Shown piece by piece: positions 1 to 8,168 of a stretch of DNA of 64,000 nt; position 1 is the stretch's first letter, and each line of letters opens with the position of its first letter. The stretch is taken from assembly GCF_008635795.1 (NCBI RefSeq), contig NZ_VWRQ01000014.1, positions 1 to 64,000 of the forward strand, given 5' to 3'. Made by a program: the position numbers and the translations under genes. The notes below the pieces were generated by a model. The model did not search any database. It had not been told where the DNA came from and was given only the letters and a program-made list of their open reading frames with translations. Source of the DNA: Paenibacillus tepidiphilus (GTDB lineage Bacteria; Bacillota; Bacilli; Paenibacillales; Paenibacillaceae).

Positions 1-140
1 GCATCTAAGCGTGAAGCCCCCCTCAAGATGAGATTTCCCAGTATGTAAGACCCCTTGAAGACGACGAGGTAGATAGGTTGGAGGTGGAAGTGCAGCAATG
101 CATGGAGCTGACCAATACTAATCGGTCGAGGGCTTATCCA
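1..140 (+). rRNA. 23S ribosomal RNA, 3' end (partial)
   Basis: The sequence matches the conserved 3' end of bacterial 23S rRNA, including the block around 'accaatactaatcggtcgag' just before the end. The 5' part lies outside the window. The exact 3' end near 140 is estimated by comparison with the Bacillus 23S terminus. No 5S rRNA gene follows; the next feature is tRNA-Ser. Confidence 0.93.
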
Positions 141-218
141 AATATCTAAACACAGATTCGTTTCGGATTCAGTTTTCAGGTGATCAAGCCTGGATGGAAT
201 ACAAGCTTAAGACTGTTT

Positions 219-310
219 GGAGAGATACCCAAGTGGCTATAAGGGGACCCTCTGCTAAGGGGTTAGACTGCGTAAGCGGTGCGAGGGTTCGAATCCCTCT
301 CTCTCCGCCA
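219..310 (+). tRNA. tRNA-Ser (GCT)
   Basis: Class II tRNA of 92 nt with a long variable arm, acceptor stem GGAGAGA/TCTCTCC, anticodon GCT and encoded CCA. It is the first gene of a tRNA cluster directly behind the 23S gene and is probably cotranscribed with the rRNA operon. Confidence 0.96.
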
Positions 311-334
311 TTCCTATTCCATACTATTTAATGT

Positions 335-411
335 GGCGGCGTAGCTCAGCTGGCTAGAGCGTACGGTTCATACCCGTGAGGTCGGGGGTTCGATCCCCTC
401 TGCCGCTACCA
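335..411 (+). tRNA. tRNA-Met (CAT), elongator type
   Basis: 77 nt cloverleaf with anticodon loop TTCATAC and encoded CCA. The first pair of the acceptor stem is G-T, and the sequence closely resembles the Bacillus elongator tRNA-Met rather than the initiator, which starts CGCGGGG. A tRNA-Ile with modified CAT is the alternative but is less likely. Confidence 0.94.
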
Positions 412-418
412 TATTCCC

Positions 419-494
419 GGAGGCTTAGCTCAGCTGGGAGAGCATCTGCCTTACAAGCAGAGGGTCGGGGGTTCGAACCCCTCAGCCTCCACCA
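419..494 (+). tRNA. tRNA-Val (TAC)
   Basis: 76 nt, acceptor stem GGAGGCT/AGCCTCC, anticodon TAC, encoded CCA. Confidence 0.96.
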
Positions 495-523
495 TCTTTA
501 ACTTCGAATTATATTTACACCGT

Positions 524-599
<76 letters not shown>

Positions 600-612
600 T
601 TATCACCAATGC

Positions 613-689
613 GGAACCGTGGTGTAGAGGCCTAACATGCCTGCCTGTCACGCAGGAGACCGCGGGTTCGAATCCCGTCGGTTCCGCCA
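613..689 (+). tRNA. tRNA-Asp (GTC)
   Basis: 77 nt, acceptor stem GGAACCG/CGGTTCC, discriminator G, anticodon GTC, encoded CCA. Confidence 0.96.
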
Positions 690-717
690 TTTTTATAATT
701 AAATATGGCTTATGTAT

Positions 718-793
718 GGCTCGGTAGCTCAGTCGGTAGAGCAAAGGACTGAAAATCCTTGTGTCGGGGGTTCGATTCCCTCCCGCGCCACCA
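718..793 (+). tRNA. tRNA-Phe (GAA) with an acceptor-stem mismatch
   Basis: 76 nt, anticodon GAA in loop CTGAAAA, encoded CCA. The 5' acceptor strand is GGCTCGG and the 3' strand is CCGCGCC, so position 4 (T) faces position 69 (C) without pairing. All other stems pair. The usual Bacillales form is GGCTCGG/CCGAGCC. The gene could be functional but weakened, or have a substitution or sequencing error at one base. Confidence 0.92.
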
Positions 794-798
794 TTCAT

Positions 799-884
799 GG
801 AGGCTTAGCGAAGTGGCCAAACGCATCAGACTGTAAATCTGCTCACGTACGTGTTCGGTGGTTCGAATCCATCAGCCTCCACCA
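799..884 (+). tRNA. tRNA-Tyr (GTA)
   Basis: Class II tRNA of 86 nt with a long variable arm, acceptor stem GGAGGCT/AGCCTCC, anticodon GTA and encoded CCA. Confidence 0.96.
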
Positions 885-888
885 TTTT

Positions 889-961
889 GAGCCATTAGCT
901 CAGTCGGTAGAGCACCTGACTTTTAATCAGGGTGTCGAAGGTTCGAGTCCTTCATGGCTCA
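889..961 (+). tRNA. tRNA-Lys (TTT), CCA not encoded
   Basis: 73 nt, acceptor stem GAGCCAT/ATGGCTC, anticodon TTT. Unlike the other seven tRNAs of the cluster it lacks an encoded CCA (the following bases are TCC), so the end must be added by CCA transferase. Confidence 0.94.
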
Positions 962-970
962 TCCGTCAAA

Positions 971-1000
971 AGTCATCACCATTCGGTGATGGCTTTTTTT
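971..1000 (+). terminator. Rho-independent terminator of the rRNA-tRNA cluster
   Basis: A 10 bp stem (971-980 with 985-994) and tight loop followed by seven T residues, 10 nt after the last tRNA. Confidence 0.88.
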
Positions 1001-1102
1001 GTGTTTTCTGTAAAAGTTACAATATCCCTTACACCACTGTTTAAAAATTCTGGTGCCGTTTAATTATAAGCTTATAAAATGGAGCAGAAATGAGGGATTT
1101 GA

Positions 1103-2071
1103 ATGATATATGATGCCATTATTGTCGGCGGAGGCATTGCTGGTCTGCAGGCTGCAATCCAGTTGGGGCGTTATTCAGTACACTCAGTATTGGTGATCGA
1201 CGCAGGAGGGGGGCGGTCCAGCTTATGCCGCAATTATCATAACATTCTGGGATTTCCTGAGGGTGTTTCAGGAGAGGAACTCCGGGATAGTGGACGGCGG
1301 CAGGCGGAACGGCTGGGTGTTCATTTCGCCACTGACCGTATTATCAAGGCGGAGAAGAGCGAAGAGCTTTTTTTACTGGGAGGGTCTGAAGGGGAGAAAT
1401 ATACGGGAAGAACATTATTGCTTGCTACAGGGGTAATGGACCGGTTTCCAGATATACCTGGGCTAGTTACCACGCTCGGTAAGACGGTCTATGTATGTCC
1501 CGATTGTGATGGATTCGAGATACAGGACAGGCGTACGGTGTTGGTGGGATCAGGTGATGCCGGGGCCAGGATGGCTTTTGTTTTACGGGAACGTACGGGA
1601 GATCTTACTTATGTTAACCATGAGCGCGTTCCGCTTACAGCGGAGAATCGTCAGCGTCTGCTGGATCAGAGTATTGTATACTTCGAAGAAGAGATTGAGC
1701 GTATCCATGAAGAGGAGGGCATGATTAGCAGAGTTATTTTAAAGAACGGTGATCAGATTCCTGCAGACAGAGGGTTCATTGCTTTCGGGGATAATGCCGT
1801 ACATTCTGAACTGGCCGAGCAGCTTGGTATCGAACTGCACAAGAACAGGCACATCGAAGCCAACAAGCGCTCGCTTATGACCAGTATGGAACGGGTATGG
1901 GTAGCAGGCGATGTAGCCGTACATGCCGAACAGGCCACTGTTGCCATGGGGGAAGGAGCCATTGCGGGAATCTGGATGAATAAGATACTGAAGAAGCTGA
2001 ACCCGAAGCCTCTGCCTCAGGCCAAGTATGAGCGGATAGAATCCATAATAGATAAAGGTCCGGGGAATTAA
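1103..2071 (+). CDS. NAD(P)/FAD-dependent oxidoreductase, thioredoxin-reductase-like
   Basis: 322 residues with the two-dinucleotide-domain fold of the thioredoxin reductase family: an N-terminal FAD-binding GGGIAG at residues 9-14, a CPDC redox pair at 132-135, a second nucleotide site GSGDAG at 149-154 and a C-terminal AGDV motif typical of FAD contact. The canonical enzyme has CATC, so CPDC suggests a relative acting on a different partner. A full-length canonical TrxB is encoded at 24324, so this is probably not the main thioredoxin reductase. The start has the ribosome site GAGGGA 5 nt upstream. It lies between the tRNA cluster and a PucR-type regulator; the natural electron acceptor is unknown. 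Confidence 0.88.
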   Translation: MIYDAIIVGGGIAGLQAAIQLGRYSVHSVLVIDAGGGRSSLCRNYHNILGFPEGVSGEELRDSGRRQAERLGVHFATDRIIKAEKSEELFLLGGSEGEKYTGRTLLLATGVMDRFPDIPGLVTTLGKTVYVCPDCDGFEIQDRRTVLVGSGDAGARMAFVLRERTGDLTYVNHERVPLTAENRQRLLDQSIVYFEEEIERIHEEEGMISRVILKNGDQIPADRGFIAFGDNAVHSELAEQLGIELHKNRHIEANKRSLMTSMERVWVAGDVAVHAEQATVAMGEGAIAGIWMNKILKKLNPKPLPQAKYERIESIIDKGPGN

Positions 2072-2149
2072 CCACCGGTTGTCATACCTCCTGCCGCAGA
2101 CAAACGCAAAATATGATAAAATAGGCGAAAAGAGCAAAAGTGGTGGAGA

Positions 2150-3253
2150 ATGGTGACGATGGATAGTGAGACATTGCGGCACAGTTTGGAGCAACTCACC
2201 GGAAAGAGAACCGGAATCAAGCAGCTGGGAAGGCAGCATACGTCTGCCCTTTTTGGCTTGGCCACACAGCAGGAAGATCAGCCGGTCATTCATGAGGGAA
2301 GAATGTGGGTGTCCATCTATGAGAATGATGGCCGGGCAACCGCCATATGGATGGAGCTTGATGGGCTGACTCCCATGGAGATCCGGCTGGCCCATTATGC
2401 CGCGCGCAACTTTGCTGTCGCTTTGAAGGCGACCGGCTTTAAGGAAGAGGGCGAAGTGGAAGCCAGACAGCTCAGCGCCTGGTTGAATACTCAGCTTGAA
2501 CAGGAGAAGAATGACGCGGAAATCCCTGAGGAGATTACTCTCAAGGGTCGGTTGTTCGGGGAGATGATCCCTTTTCTGCTCGTCAGCGAAAATGTGCATC
2601 AACCGCAAATGACCTACCGCACTTTAATGAAGCTGCTGCGCAATTATTTTGAGAACGATGTCCTGCTGATTCCGCTTCAAGAGAAGGAATGGCTGATTTT
2701 GGCCCGAAAGGAACTGCTGACCGGCGGGGATGATAAGGACGATGAAGAAGAGAATGCCGATGAGCTGCTGTCGCAGACCAGCATGGGATTGCACGAACTG
2801 ATTGCCAGCGAGTGGGTTGGCGTGTTTCATTTGTCGGTCGCTCAAGCGATTGTACCGGTAAAAGGCTTAACCGGGTCTGTGGCTCTGCTGCGGGAGACGA
2901 TTATGCTGGGCCGTATTTTTCAGGTCGGCGATTATATTCATCTGCCATGGGAGCTGCATATGGAGCGGCTGGTCAACAGCATTCCGGATCAGAAACGCAG
3001 GCTGCTTCTGGGGCAAATTGGCGATTATACAGCCGTACTCAGCGATAAGGAAATGCTGCTGACGCTGGAAACCTTTTTTGAAATGGACTGCAATGTCAGT
3101 GAGACGGCCAAAAAGCTCTATATCCACCGCAACACACTGCTGTACCGGCTGGACAAGATCAAGCAGGAAACCGGTGCCGACGTAAGGAGCTTTGGCGATG
3201 CCGCCATTGTGAAGTTAGCCATGTTATTGTATAAAGTGACGAAAAGAAAATAG
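2150..3253 (+). CDS. PucR/CdaR-family transcriptional regulator
   Basis: 367 residues. The last 65 residues form the PucR C-terminal helix-turn-helix (NVSETAKKLYIHRNTLLYRL), found in regulators of purine, sugar-acid and other catabolic genes. The N-terminal 250 residues have no recognisable ligand domain, and an acidic patch lies at about 187-205. In-frame starts exist at 2150 (ATG), 2153 (GTG) and 2159 (ATG). The GGAG at 2145-2148 is spaced best for 2159, so the protein may be three residues shorter. It is monocistronic and its targets are unknown; proximity to msmX is only suggestive. Confidence 0.82.
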   Translation: MVTMDSETLRHSLEQLTGKRTGIKQLGRQHTSALFGLATQQEDQPVIHEGRMWVSIYENDGRATAIWMELDGLTPMEIRLAHYAARNFAVALKATGFKEEGEVEARQLSAWLNTQLEQEKNDAEIPEEITLKGRLFGEMIPFLLVSENVHQPQMTYRTLMKLLRNYFENDVLLIPLQEKEWLILARKELLTGGDDKDDEEENADELLSQTSMGLHELIASEWVGVFHLSVAQAIVPVKGLTGSVALLRETIMLGRIFQVGDYIHLPWELHMERLVNSIPDQKRRLLLGQIGDYTAVLSDKEMLLTLETFFEMDCNVSETAKKLYIHRNTLLYRLDKIKQETGADVRSFGDAAIVKLAMLLYKVTKRK

Positions 3254-3280
3254 GTTTTTTGTGAAGGTTACAAATAGCCT

Positions 3281-3308
3281 TTGAGGCGTGGCTGGGGTAA
3301 GATATAAA
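3281..3308 (+). promoter_or_regulatory. Likely sigma-A promoter of msmX
   Basis: TTGAGG at 3281-3286 and TATAAA at 3303-3308 are separated by 16 bp, 57 bp before the msmX start. Confidence 0.55.
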
Positions 3309-3364
3309 TACAAGAAAGCGATTTATTTTTTTAATCCCAATAATATATCTGAGGGGGAAATACA

Positions 3365-4486
3365 ATGGCAGGCGTACGTTTAGAGCATATTTTCAAAAAA
3401 TACCCAGGTTCCGATAAAGCAACAGTAATGGATATCAATCTTGATATTAAAGATAAGGAATTTCTCGTACTGGTAGGACCTTCCGGTTGCGGTAAATCCA
3501 CAACTCTGCGTATGATCGCAGGTCTGGAAGAAATCTCCGAAGGTAAAATGTACATCGGCGACCGCGTCGTTAACGACGTTGCTCCTAAAGACCGCGACAT
3601 CGCGATGGTGTTCCAGTCTTACGCCCTGTACCCTCATATGAGCGTATATCAGAACATGGCATTCGGTCTGAAACTGCGCAAAGTGAAGAAAGAAGAAATC
3701 GACAAGAAAGTTCGCGAAGCTGCGAAAATTCTCGATATCGAGCATTTGCTGGAGCGTAAGCCTAAGGCACTTTCCGGTGGTCAACGTCAGCGTGTCGCTC
3801 TGGGCCGCGCCATTGTACGTGATCCGCAGGTCTTCCTGATGGACGAACCGCTTTCCAACTTGGACGCTAAACTCCGTGGTCAAATGCGCGCCGAAATCAC
3901 CAAACTGGTGAAACGCCTTGAAACCACTTGTATCTATGTAACACATGACCAGACAGAAGCCATGACGATGGGTGACCGTATCGTAGTTATGTACGACGGT
4001 ATCATCCAGCAGGCCGCTTCCCCTGAAGAGCTGTACAACGAGCCTACTAACCTGTTCGTAGCCGGATTTATCGGATCCCCTACAATGAACTTTATCAACG
4101 GTACTCTCTCCGAAGTTAACGGATCCGTTCGCTTCCGCGCTGAGAACCTTGATGTAGAAATTCCAGGCGGCAAAGCAACAATTCTGCGCAGCAAAGGTTA
4201 CATCGGTAAGGAAGTAATCATGGGTCTTCGTCCGGAAGATATCCATGAAGAGCCAGTATTCCTGGAAGCTTCCCCGAACACCATCTTCACTTCCCTGGTA
4301 GACGTTACTGAAAACCTGGGTCATGAAATGCTGCTCTATCTGAGCGGTGTAGGCACTGGAACAGTAATCGCCCGTGTTGACGGCCGTTCCACTACCCGTG
4401 AAGGCAGCAAGCCGAAGCTGGCAATCGACATGAACAAGATCCACATCTTCGACAAAGAAACAGAACTGAACGTATTCCTGGGCTAA
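3365..4486 (+). CDS. msmX: Multi-sugar ABC transporter ATP-binding protein
   Basis: 373 residues, a complete MalK/UgpC/MsmX-type ATPase: Walker A GPSGCGKST at 38-46, Q-loop near 84, signature LSGGQRQR at 136, Walker B VFLMDEP at 156-162, switch His194, and a C-terminal regulatory OB-like domain from about 240. In Bacillus, MsmX is a shared ATPase that energises several carbohydrate importers whose operons lack their own. The solitary position here, with no permease genes, fits that role. It has a strong GAGGGGG ribosome site and a terminator at its 3' end. Codon choice is strongly biased like the glycolytic genes, which suggests high expression. Confidence 0.93.
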   Translation: MAGVRLEHIFKKYPGSDKATVMDINLDIKDKEFLVLVGPSGCGKSTTLRMIAGLEEISEGKMYIGDRVVNDVAPKDRDIAMVFQSYALYPHMSVYQNMAFGLKLRKVKKEEIDKKVREAAKILDIEHLLERKPKALSGGQRQRVALGRAIVRDPQVFLMDEPLSNLDAKLRGQMRAEITKLVKRLETTCIYVTHDQTEAMTMGDRIVVMYDGIIQQAASPEELYNEPTNLFVAGFIGSPTMNFINGTLSEVNGSVRFRAENLDVEIPGGKATILRSKGYIGKEVIMGLRPEDIHEEPVFLEASPNTIFTSLVDVTENLGHEMLLYLSGVGTGTVIARVDGRSTTREGSKPKLAIDMNKIHIFDKETELNVFLG

Positions 4487-4511
4487 GATCGCCGTATCTT
4501 CCCTGCTTAGA

Positions 4512-4539
4512 GAAGCCGCCTGAAAGGGCGGCTTCTTTT
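4512..4539 (+). terminator. Rho-independent terminator after msmX
   Basis: A 9 bp GC-rich stem (4512-4520 with 4527-4535) is followed by a short T run, 25 nt after the msmX stop. Confidence 0.85.
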
Positions 4540-4715
4540 GGCATTTGGTACGAAACAGAGAGATTCTGCATTTGGCGGGGATATGCTTAAGATTGCATTC
4601 ACAGGCGTTATCCTTTAAGATAGCAGGAGAATTACCTGCGTTTGGAAAGAGACTATTTCGCAAACGGACACGGAGATGCGGACCCTAACCGCATTGATGA
4701 AAGGACGAATAATAC

Positions 4716-5654
4716 ATGGCTAAGAAAGTAAAAGTAGCGGAACTCGTGCAACACTTTCAACTGGAGGTCATCTCCGGTAAAGAAGGCCTGAAACGGCCGA
4801 TTACAGTGGATGATTTGAACCGTCCGGGTCTGGAGATGGCCGGGTATTTTGAATATTATCCCGAAGACCGTGTGCAGCTGCTTGGCAAGACTGAGCTGGC
4901 ATTCTTCTCGATGCTGCCGGAAGAAGAGCGCAAGAACCGGATTCGCGGAATTTGTAATGAGAATACCCCTTGTATTGTTATTACCAGAGGCCTGGAGGTA
5001 CCGCAGGAGATCATTGACGTGAGCAATGAGAAAGGACTGCCGGTATTGCGCAGCGCCTTGGCAACTACAATATTCTCCAGCAGATTGACCAGCTTTCTGG
5101 AGGGCAAGCTGGCTCCGACTGCCACGATTCACGGTGTTCTGTGTGATGTGTATGGTGTAGGGATGCTCATTACGGGCAGCAGTGGAATCGGTAAAAGTGA
5201 AACGGCACTCGAGCTCGTCAAGCGCGGACACCGCCTGATCGCCGACGATGCTGTGGAAATCCGCCAAACGTCGGATAACCAGCTGCACGGTACGGCACCG
5301 GAGCTAATCCGCCACCTGCTGGAGATTCGCGGTGTTGGTATTATCAATGTTATGACCTTGTTTGGGGCCGGGGCGATCCGCAACCATAAACGGATCACTT
5401 TGGTGATCAGACTGGAAGCCTGGCAGCAAGACAAGCAGTATGACCGGCTTGGTCTTGATGAGGAGACGACACGCATCATTGATACCGATGTGCCCCTGGT
5501 AACGATTCCGGTCCGTCCGGGACGAAATCTGGCCGTCATTATCGAAGTTGCTGCGATGAATTACCGCCTGAAGCAAATGGGCTTTAATGCCGCATTGCAG
5601 TTTACGAACAAACTTACAGCTACCATTTCTGAAGACATGGATGATCTGGATTAG
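4716..5654 (+). CDS. hprK: HPr kinase/phosphorylase
   Basis: 312 residues. It phosphorylates and dephosphorylates Ser46 of HPr and so controls carbon catabolite repression in Firmicutes. The N-terminal domain is followed by the C-terminal kinase domain with His139, the P-loop GSSGIGKS at 154-161, DD at 177-178 and the family signature EIRGVGIINV near 203-212. AAGGACG precedes the start by 8 nt. It heads the conserved order hprK-lgt-ppaX-yvoF with short gaps, so cotranscription is likely. Its substrate candidate, an HPr-family protein with Ser46, lies at 31205 in this window. Confidence 0.97.
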   Translation: MAKKVKVAELVQHFQLEVISGKEGLKRPITVDDLNRPGLEMAGYFEYYPEDRVQLLGKTELAFFSMLPEEERKNRIRGICNENTPCIVITRGLEVPQEIIDVSNEKGLPVLRSALATTIFSSRLTSFLEGKLAPTATIHGVLCDVYGVGMLITGSSGIGKSETALELVKRGHRLIADDAVEIRQTSDNQLHGTAPELIRHLLEIRGVGIINVMTLFGAGAIRNHKRITLVIRLEAWQQDKQYDRLGLDEETTRIIDTDVPLVTIPVRPGRNLAVIIEVAAMNYRLKQMGFNAALQFTNKLTATISEDMDDLD

Positions 5655-5666
5655 GAGAGTGGGAAG

Positions 5667-6692
5667 ATGTTCTATTCATTAGCGATCGATCCGGTGTTCT
5701 TCTCCATCGGCTCGTTGCCGGTCCATTGGTATGGGCTGATTATTGGCCTGGGGGCGTTGGTCGGTTTGCTGCTGGCCATCCGCGAGGGCAAGCGCTTTAA
5801 TATTTCCCAGGAATTCTTTATGGATCTGCTGCTGCTCGGTGTTCCTTCGGCGATTATCGGTGCCCGGATCTATTATGTAGCCTTTATGTGGGACGATTAT
5901 AAGGATAATTTGCTGGATGTGTTCAAGATTTGGAACGGCGGGATTGCTATTTACGGCGCGCTGATTGGTGCGATTATTTGCGCCATCTTCTATTTCCGCC
6001 ATAAAGGATATCCCTTCTGGCGCATCGTCGATATTTGCGCTCCCAGCTTGCTGGCGGGTCAGATGATTGGCCGTTGGGGTAACTTCATCAATCAGGAAGC
6101 GTACGGCGGCGTGATCGAGGAGTCATTCCTGCGCGACAAGCTGCATCTGCCTGATTTTATCGTCAATCAAATGTACATAGACGGTGCCTTCCATCACCCG
6201 ACATTCTTGTACGAATCGCTCTGGAGTCTCCTGGGCATTATTCTGCTGATGGTGCTGCGCCGGCAACGATTTGTGCGTGCCGGTGAGATCTTCCTGTCTT
6301 ATTTCATCTGGTATTCCATCGGACGTTTCTTCATCGAAGCCCTCCGTACCGACAGCCTTGGCTTCCACGGCGCAAGCGGGGTTGCCTCGCTGATAAACGG
6401 ATTGTGGACCCCGATGGAATGGCTCGGCTTTGAGCAGGGCGCATTCAGCGCGGACTATGGCAATATCCGCAGTTCCCAGCTGCTCGCATTATTATTGATA
6501 GTGGCGGCTGTTATCCTGATTATTGTACGCAGAGTAACCGGTCAGGCCCGCGAGCGTTATATGGACCCCATTGTCAGCACTAAACCGGCGGTGGCCGATT
6601 CCGTAATTCCGGATGCGTCTACGCCGGCAACTAACTCCCAGGAGAAACCGGCAGGTACGCCGAGATCCGGGGAAGAGGAGCCAAAGGAGTAA
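5667..6692 (+). CDS. lgt: Prolipoprotein diacylglyceryl transferase
   Basis: 341 residues, an integral membrane enzyme that transfers diacylglycerol from phosphatidylglycerol to the lipobox cysteine of prolipoproteins. Several membrane segments surround the Lgt signature GRWGNFINQEAYGG near residues 133-146 and HPTFLYES further on. The family is usually about 270-280 residues. Here, after the last membrane segment, the protein continues for about 50 residues as a Pro/Glu/Ser/Thr-rich hydrophilic tail ending in an acidic cluster. The gene begins 12 nt after hprK with GGAGAG upstream. Confidence 0.96.
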   Translation: MFYSLAIDPVFFSIGSLPVHWYGLIIGLGALVGLLLAIREGKRFNISQEFFMDLLLLGVPSAIIGARIYYVAFMWDDYKDNLLDVFKIWNGGIAIYGALIGAIICAIFYFRHKGYPFWRIVDICAPSLLAGQMIGRWGNFINQEAYGGVIEESFLRDKLHLPDFIVNQMYIDGAFHHPTFLYESLWSLLGIILLMVLRRQRFVRAGEIFLSYFIWYSIGRFFIEALRTDSLGFHGASGVASLINGLWTPMEWLGFEQGAFSADYGNIRSSQLLALLLIVAAVILIIVRRVTGQARERYMDPIVSTKPAVADSVIPDASTPATNSQEKPAGTPRSGEEEPKE

Positions 6693-6701
6693 GTAACGGA
6701 A

Positions 6702-7337
6702 ATGATAGAATGCGTTCTTTTTGATTTGGACGGCACGATTGTCAATACGAATGAACTGATTATCAGCTCATTCGCACATGCACTGAAAGAGAATAACCTG
6801 CCGGTGATGACCCGGGAAGAGATGATTCCCCATATGGGAACTACACTGCATCAGCAGCTGAGGGCCTTTTCCAGCCTGGCCGATACAGCTGTGCTGGAGA
6901 AATCCTACCGTTCCTACAATAATGCGCATCATGATGAACTGGTCGCTTCCTTTCCGAATGTGAATGAAACGATGCAGGAGCTGAAGAAGCGCGGTATCCG
7001 CATGGGGGTCGTGACGACCAAGATCCGCCCTTCAACGATGAGAACACTGGAAATGTTCGATATGCTGCAGTATATGGAGACGATTGTTACAGTCAACGAT
7101 GTGGTCCATCCGAAGCCGCACCCGGAGCCGGTACTCACAGCGGTTCAAGCTTTAGGAGTGCAGCCGGAACGGACCCTGATGGTGGGGGACAGCCCGGTAG
7201 ATATCCAGTCCGCCAAGGCGGCAGGGGTTCTTGCCGCCGGTGTGTCCTGGTCGCTTAAGGGCGAGGAGACACTGCGTCAATACGGTCCGGATTATATCAT
7301 TCATGACATGATGGATTTGTATAAAATTGTAGGGTAG
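6702..7337 (+). CDS. ppaX: Pyrophosphatase PpaX (HAD superfamily)
   Basis: 211 residues. HAD motif I is DLDGT at 8-12; the cap domain and the C-terminal motif GDSPVDIQSAKAAG follow. In B. subtilis PpaX hydrolyses the pyrophosphate released when HprK dephosphorylates P-Ser-HPr by phosphorolysis, and it sits in the same cluster. Gene order and length agree. The coding region starts 9 nt after lgt. A phosphoglycolate phosphatase is the usual alternative annotation for this sequence type; the context favours PpaX. Confidence 0.92.
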   Translation: MIECVLFDLDGTIVNTNELIISSFAHALKENNLPVMTREEMIPHMGTTLHQQLRAFSSLADTAVLEKSYRSYNNAHHDELVASFPNVNETMQELKKRGIRMGVVTTKIRPSTMRTLEMFDMLQYMETIVTVNDVVHPKPHPEPVLTAVQALGVQPERTLMVGDSPVDIQSAKAAGVLAAGVSWSLKGEETLRQYGPDYIIHDMMDLYKIVG

Positions 7338-7351
7338 AGGATGATGCGAAC

Positions 7352-7873
7352 GTGAGGAACATTACCCGTTATCCCGTAGAGGAGCATAATTCCCTCTGGC
7401 ACATCTACCGCACAGTTAGCCCGTTCAAAGGCGTGCGCAATTTTATATTTATCCAGCTTGCCCGCTACTGCCCCTATTTGCCGCTGAAGAACTGGATTTA
7501 CCGGCGGATTCTCGGCATGAAGGTGGGAAAGCATACAGCATTCGGCTTGATGGTGATGGTGGACGTATTCTTTCCGGAGAAAATCACGGTAGGCGAAAAC
7601 TCGGTCATCGGTTATAACACCACCATTCTTGCCCATGAGTATCTGATTAAGGAATACCGCTTGGGTGAGGTCATTATCGGTGAAAATGTAATGATCGGCG
7701 CCAATTCTACCATTCTGCCCGGTGTGACCATTGGCGATGGAGCCGTCGTGGCGGCTGGCTCTGTAGTGCATAAGCATGTGGCCGCCGGCTCCATGGTGGG
7801 GGGCAACCCGCTGCGCGTCTTACGCCCGGCGGCTGAGCCGCTGGAACATGAACAGCTACCCGCAACTGAATAA
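7352..7873 (+). CDS. yvoF: Hexapeptide-repeat acyltransferase, YvoF-like
   Basis: 173 residues with left-handed beta-helix hexapeptide repeats (for example IGENVMIGANSTILPGVTIG) characteristic of LpxA/maltose O-acetyltransferase-like enzymes. It starts at GTG with AGAGGA about 9 nt upstream, just after ppaX, in the place YvoF occupies in B. subtilis. The acceptor substrate is not known. It ends the hprK operon; a long hairpin with a short T run follows. Confidence 0.85.
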   Translation: MRNITRYPVEEHNSLWHIYRTVSPFKGVRNFIFIQLARYCPYLPLKNWIYRRILGMKVGKHTAFGLMVMVDVFFPEKITVGENSVIGYNTTILAHEYLIKEYRLGEVIIGENVMIGANSTILPGVTIGDGAVVAAGSVVHKHVAAGSMVGGNPLRVLRPAAEPLEHEQLPATE

Positions 7874-7887
7874 ACAAGGCAAGACCG

Positions 7888-7937
7888 AAGCCTGCAGGTT
7901 CAAATTGCGTATTTTGCGCGAGGGGCTGCAGGCTTTT
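7888..7937 (+). terminator. Probable terminator of the hprK operon
   Basis: A 10 bp stem (7888-7897 with 7926-7935) encloses a 28 nt partly paired loop and is followed by TTTT. Confidence 0.55.
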
Positions 7938-8168
7938 GGCATGTAAACTTTAGAAAGGCTTTAGAATTGTTTAAGCAAGCTTTAAGTACCGGGAATGGGG
8001 GAGAGGCGTTATACTTATGAAGTGACAAGCGCAATCAGCTTGCTCAGGGATGCCGCGGCATCATATCAGAATGAACAACCAGCAGGGACAGGCCTCCTGA
8101 TATACGGCTCAGGCTTTCCGTTTGTATTCTCTATGAAGGACTACTATGCAGAGAAGAGGAAACTTATT

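Noticed and set aside
7995..8168. N-terminal extension of the first acyltransferase
   Set aside because: No ribosome site, atypical residues; GTG 8169 has a good site and matches the paralogue's start.
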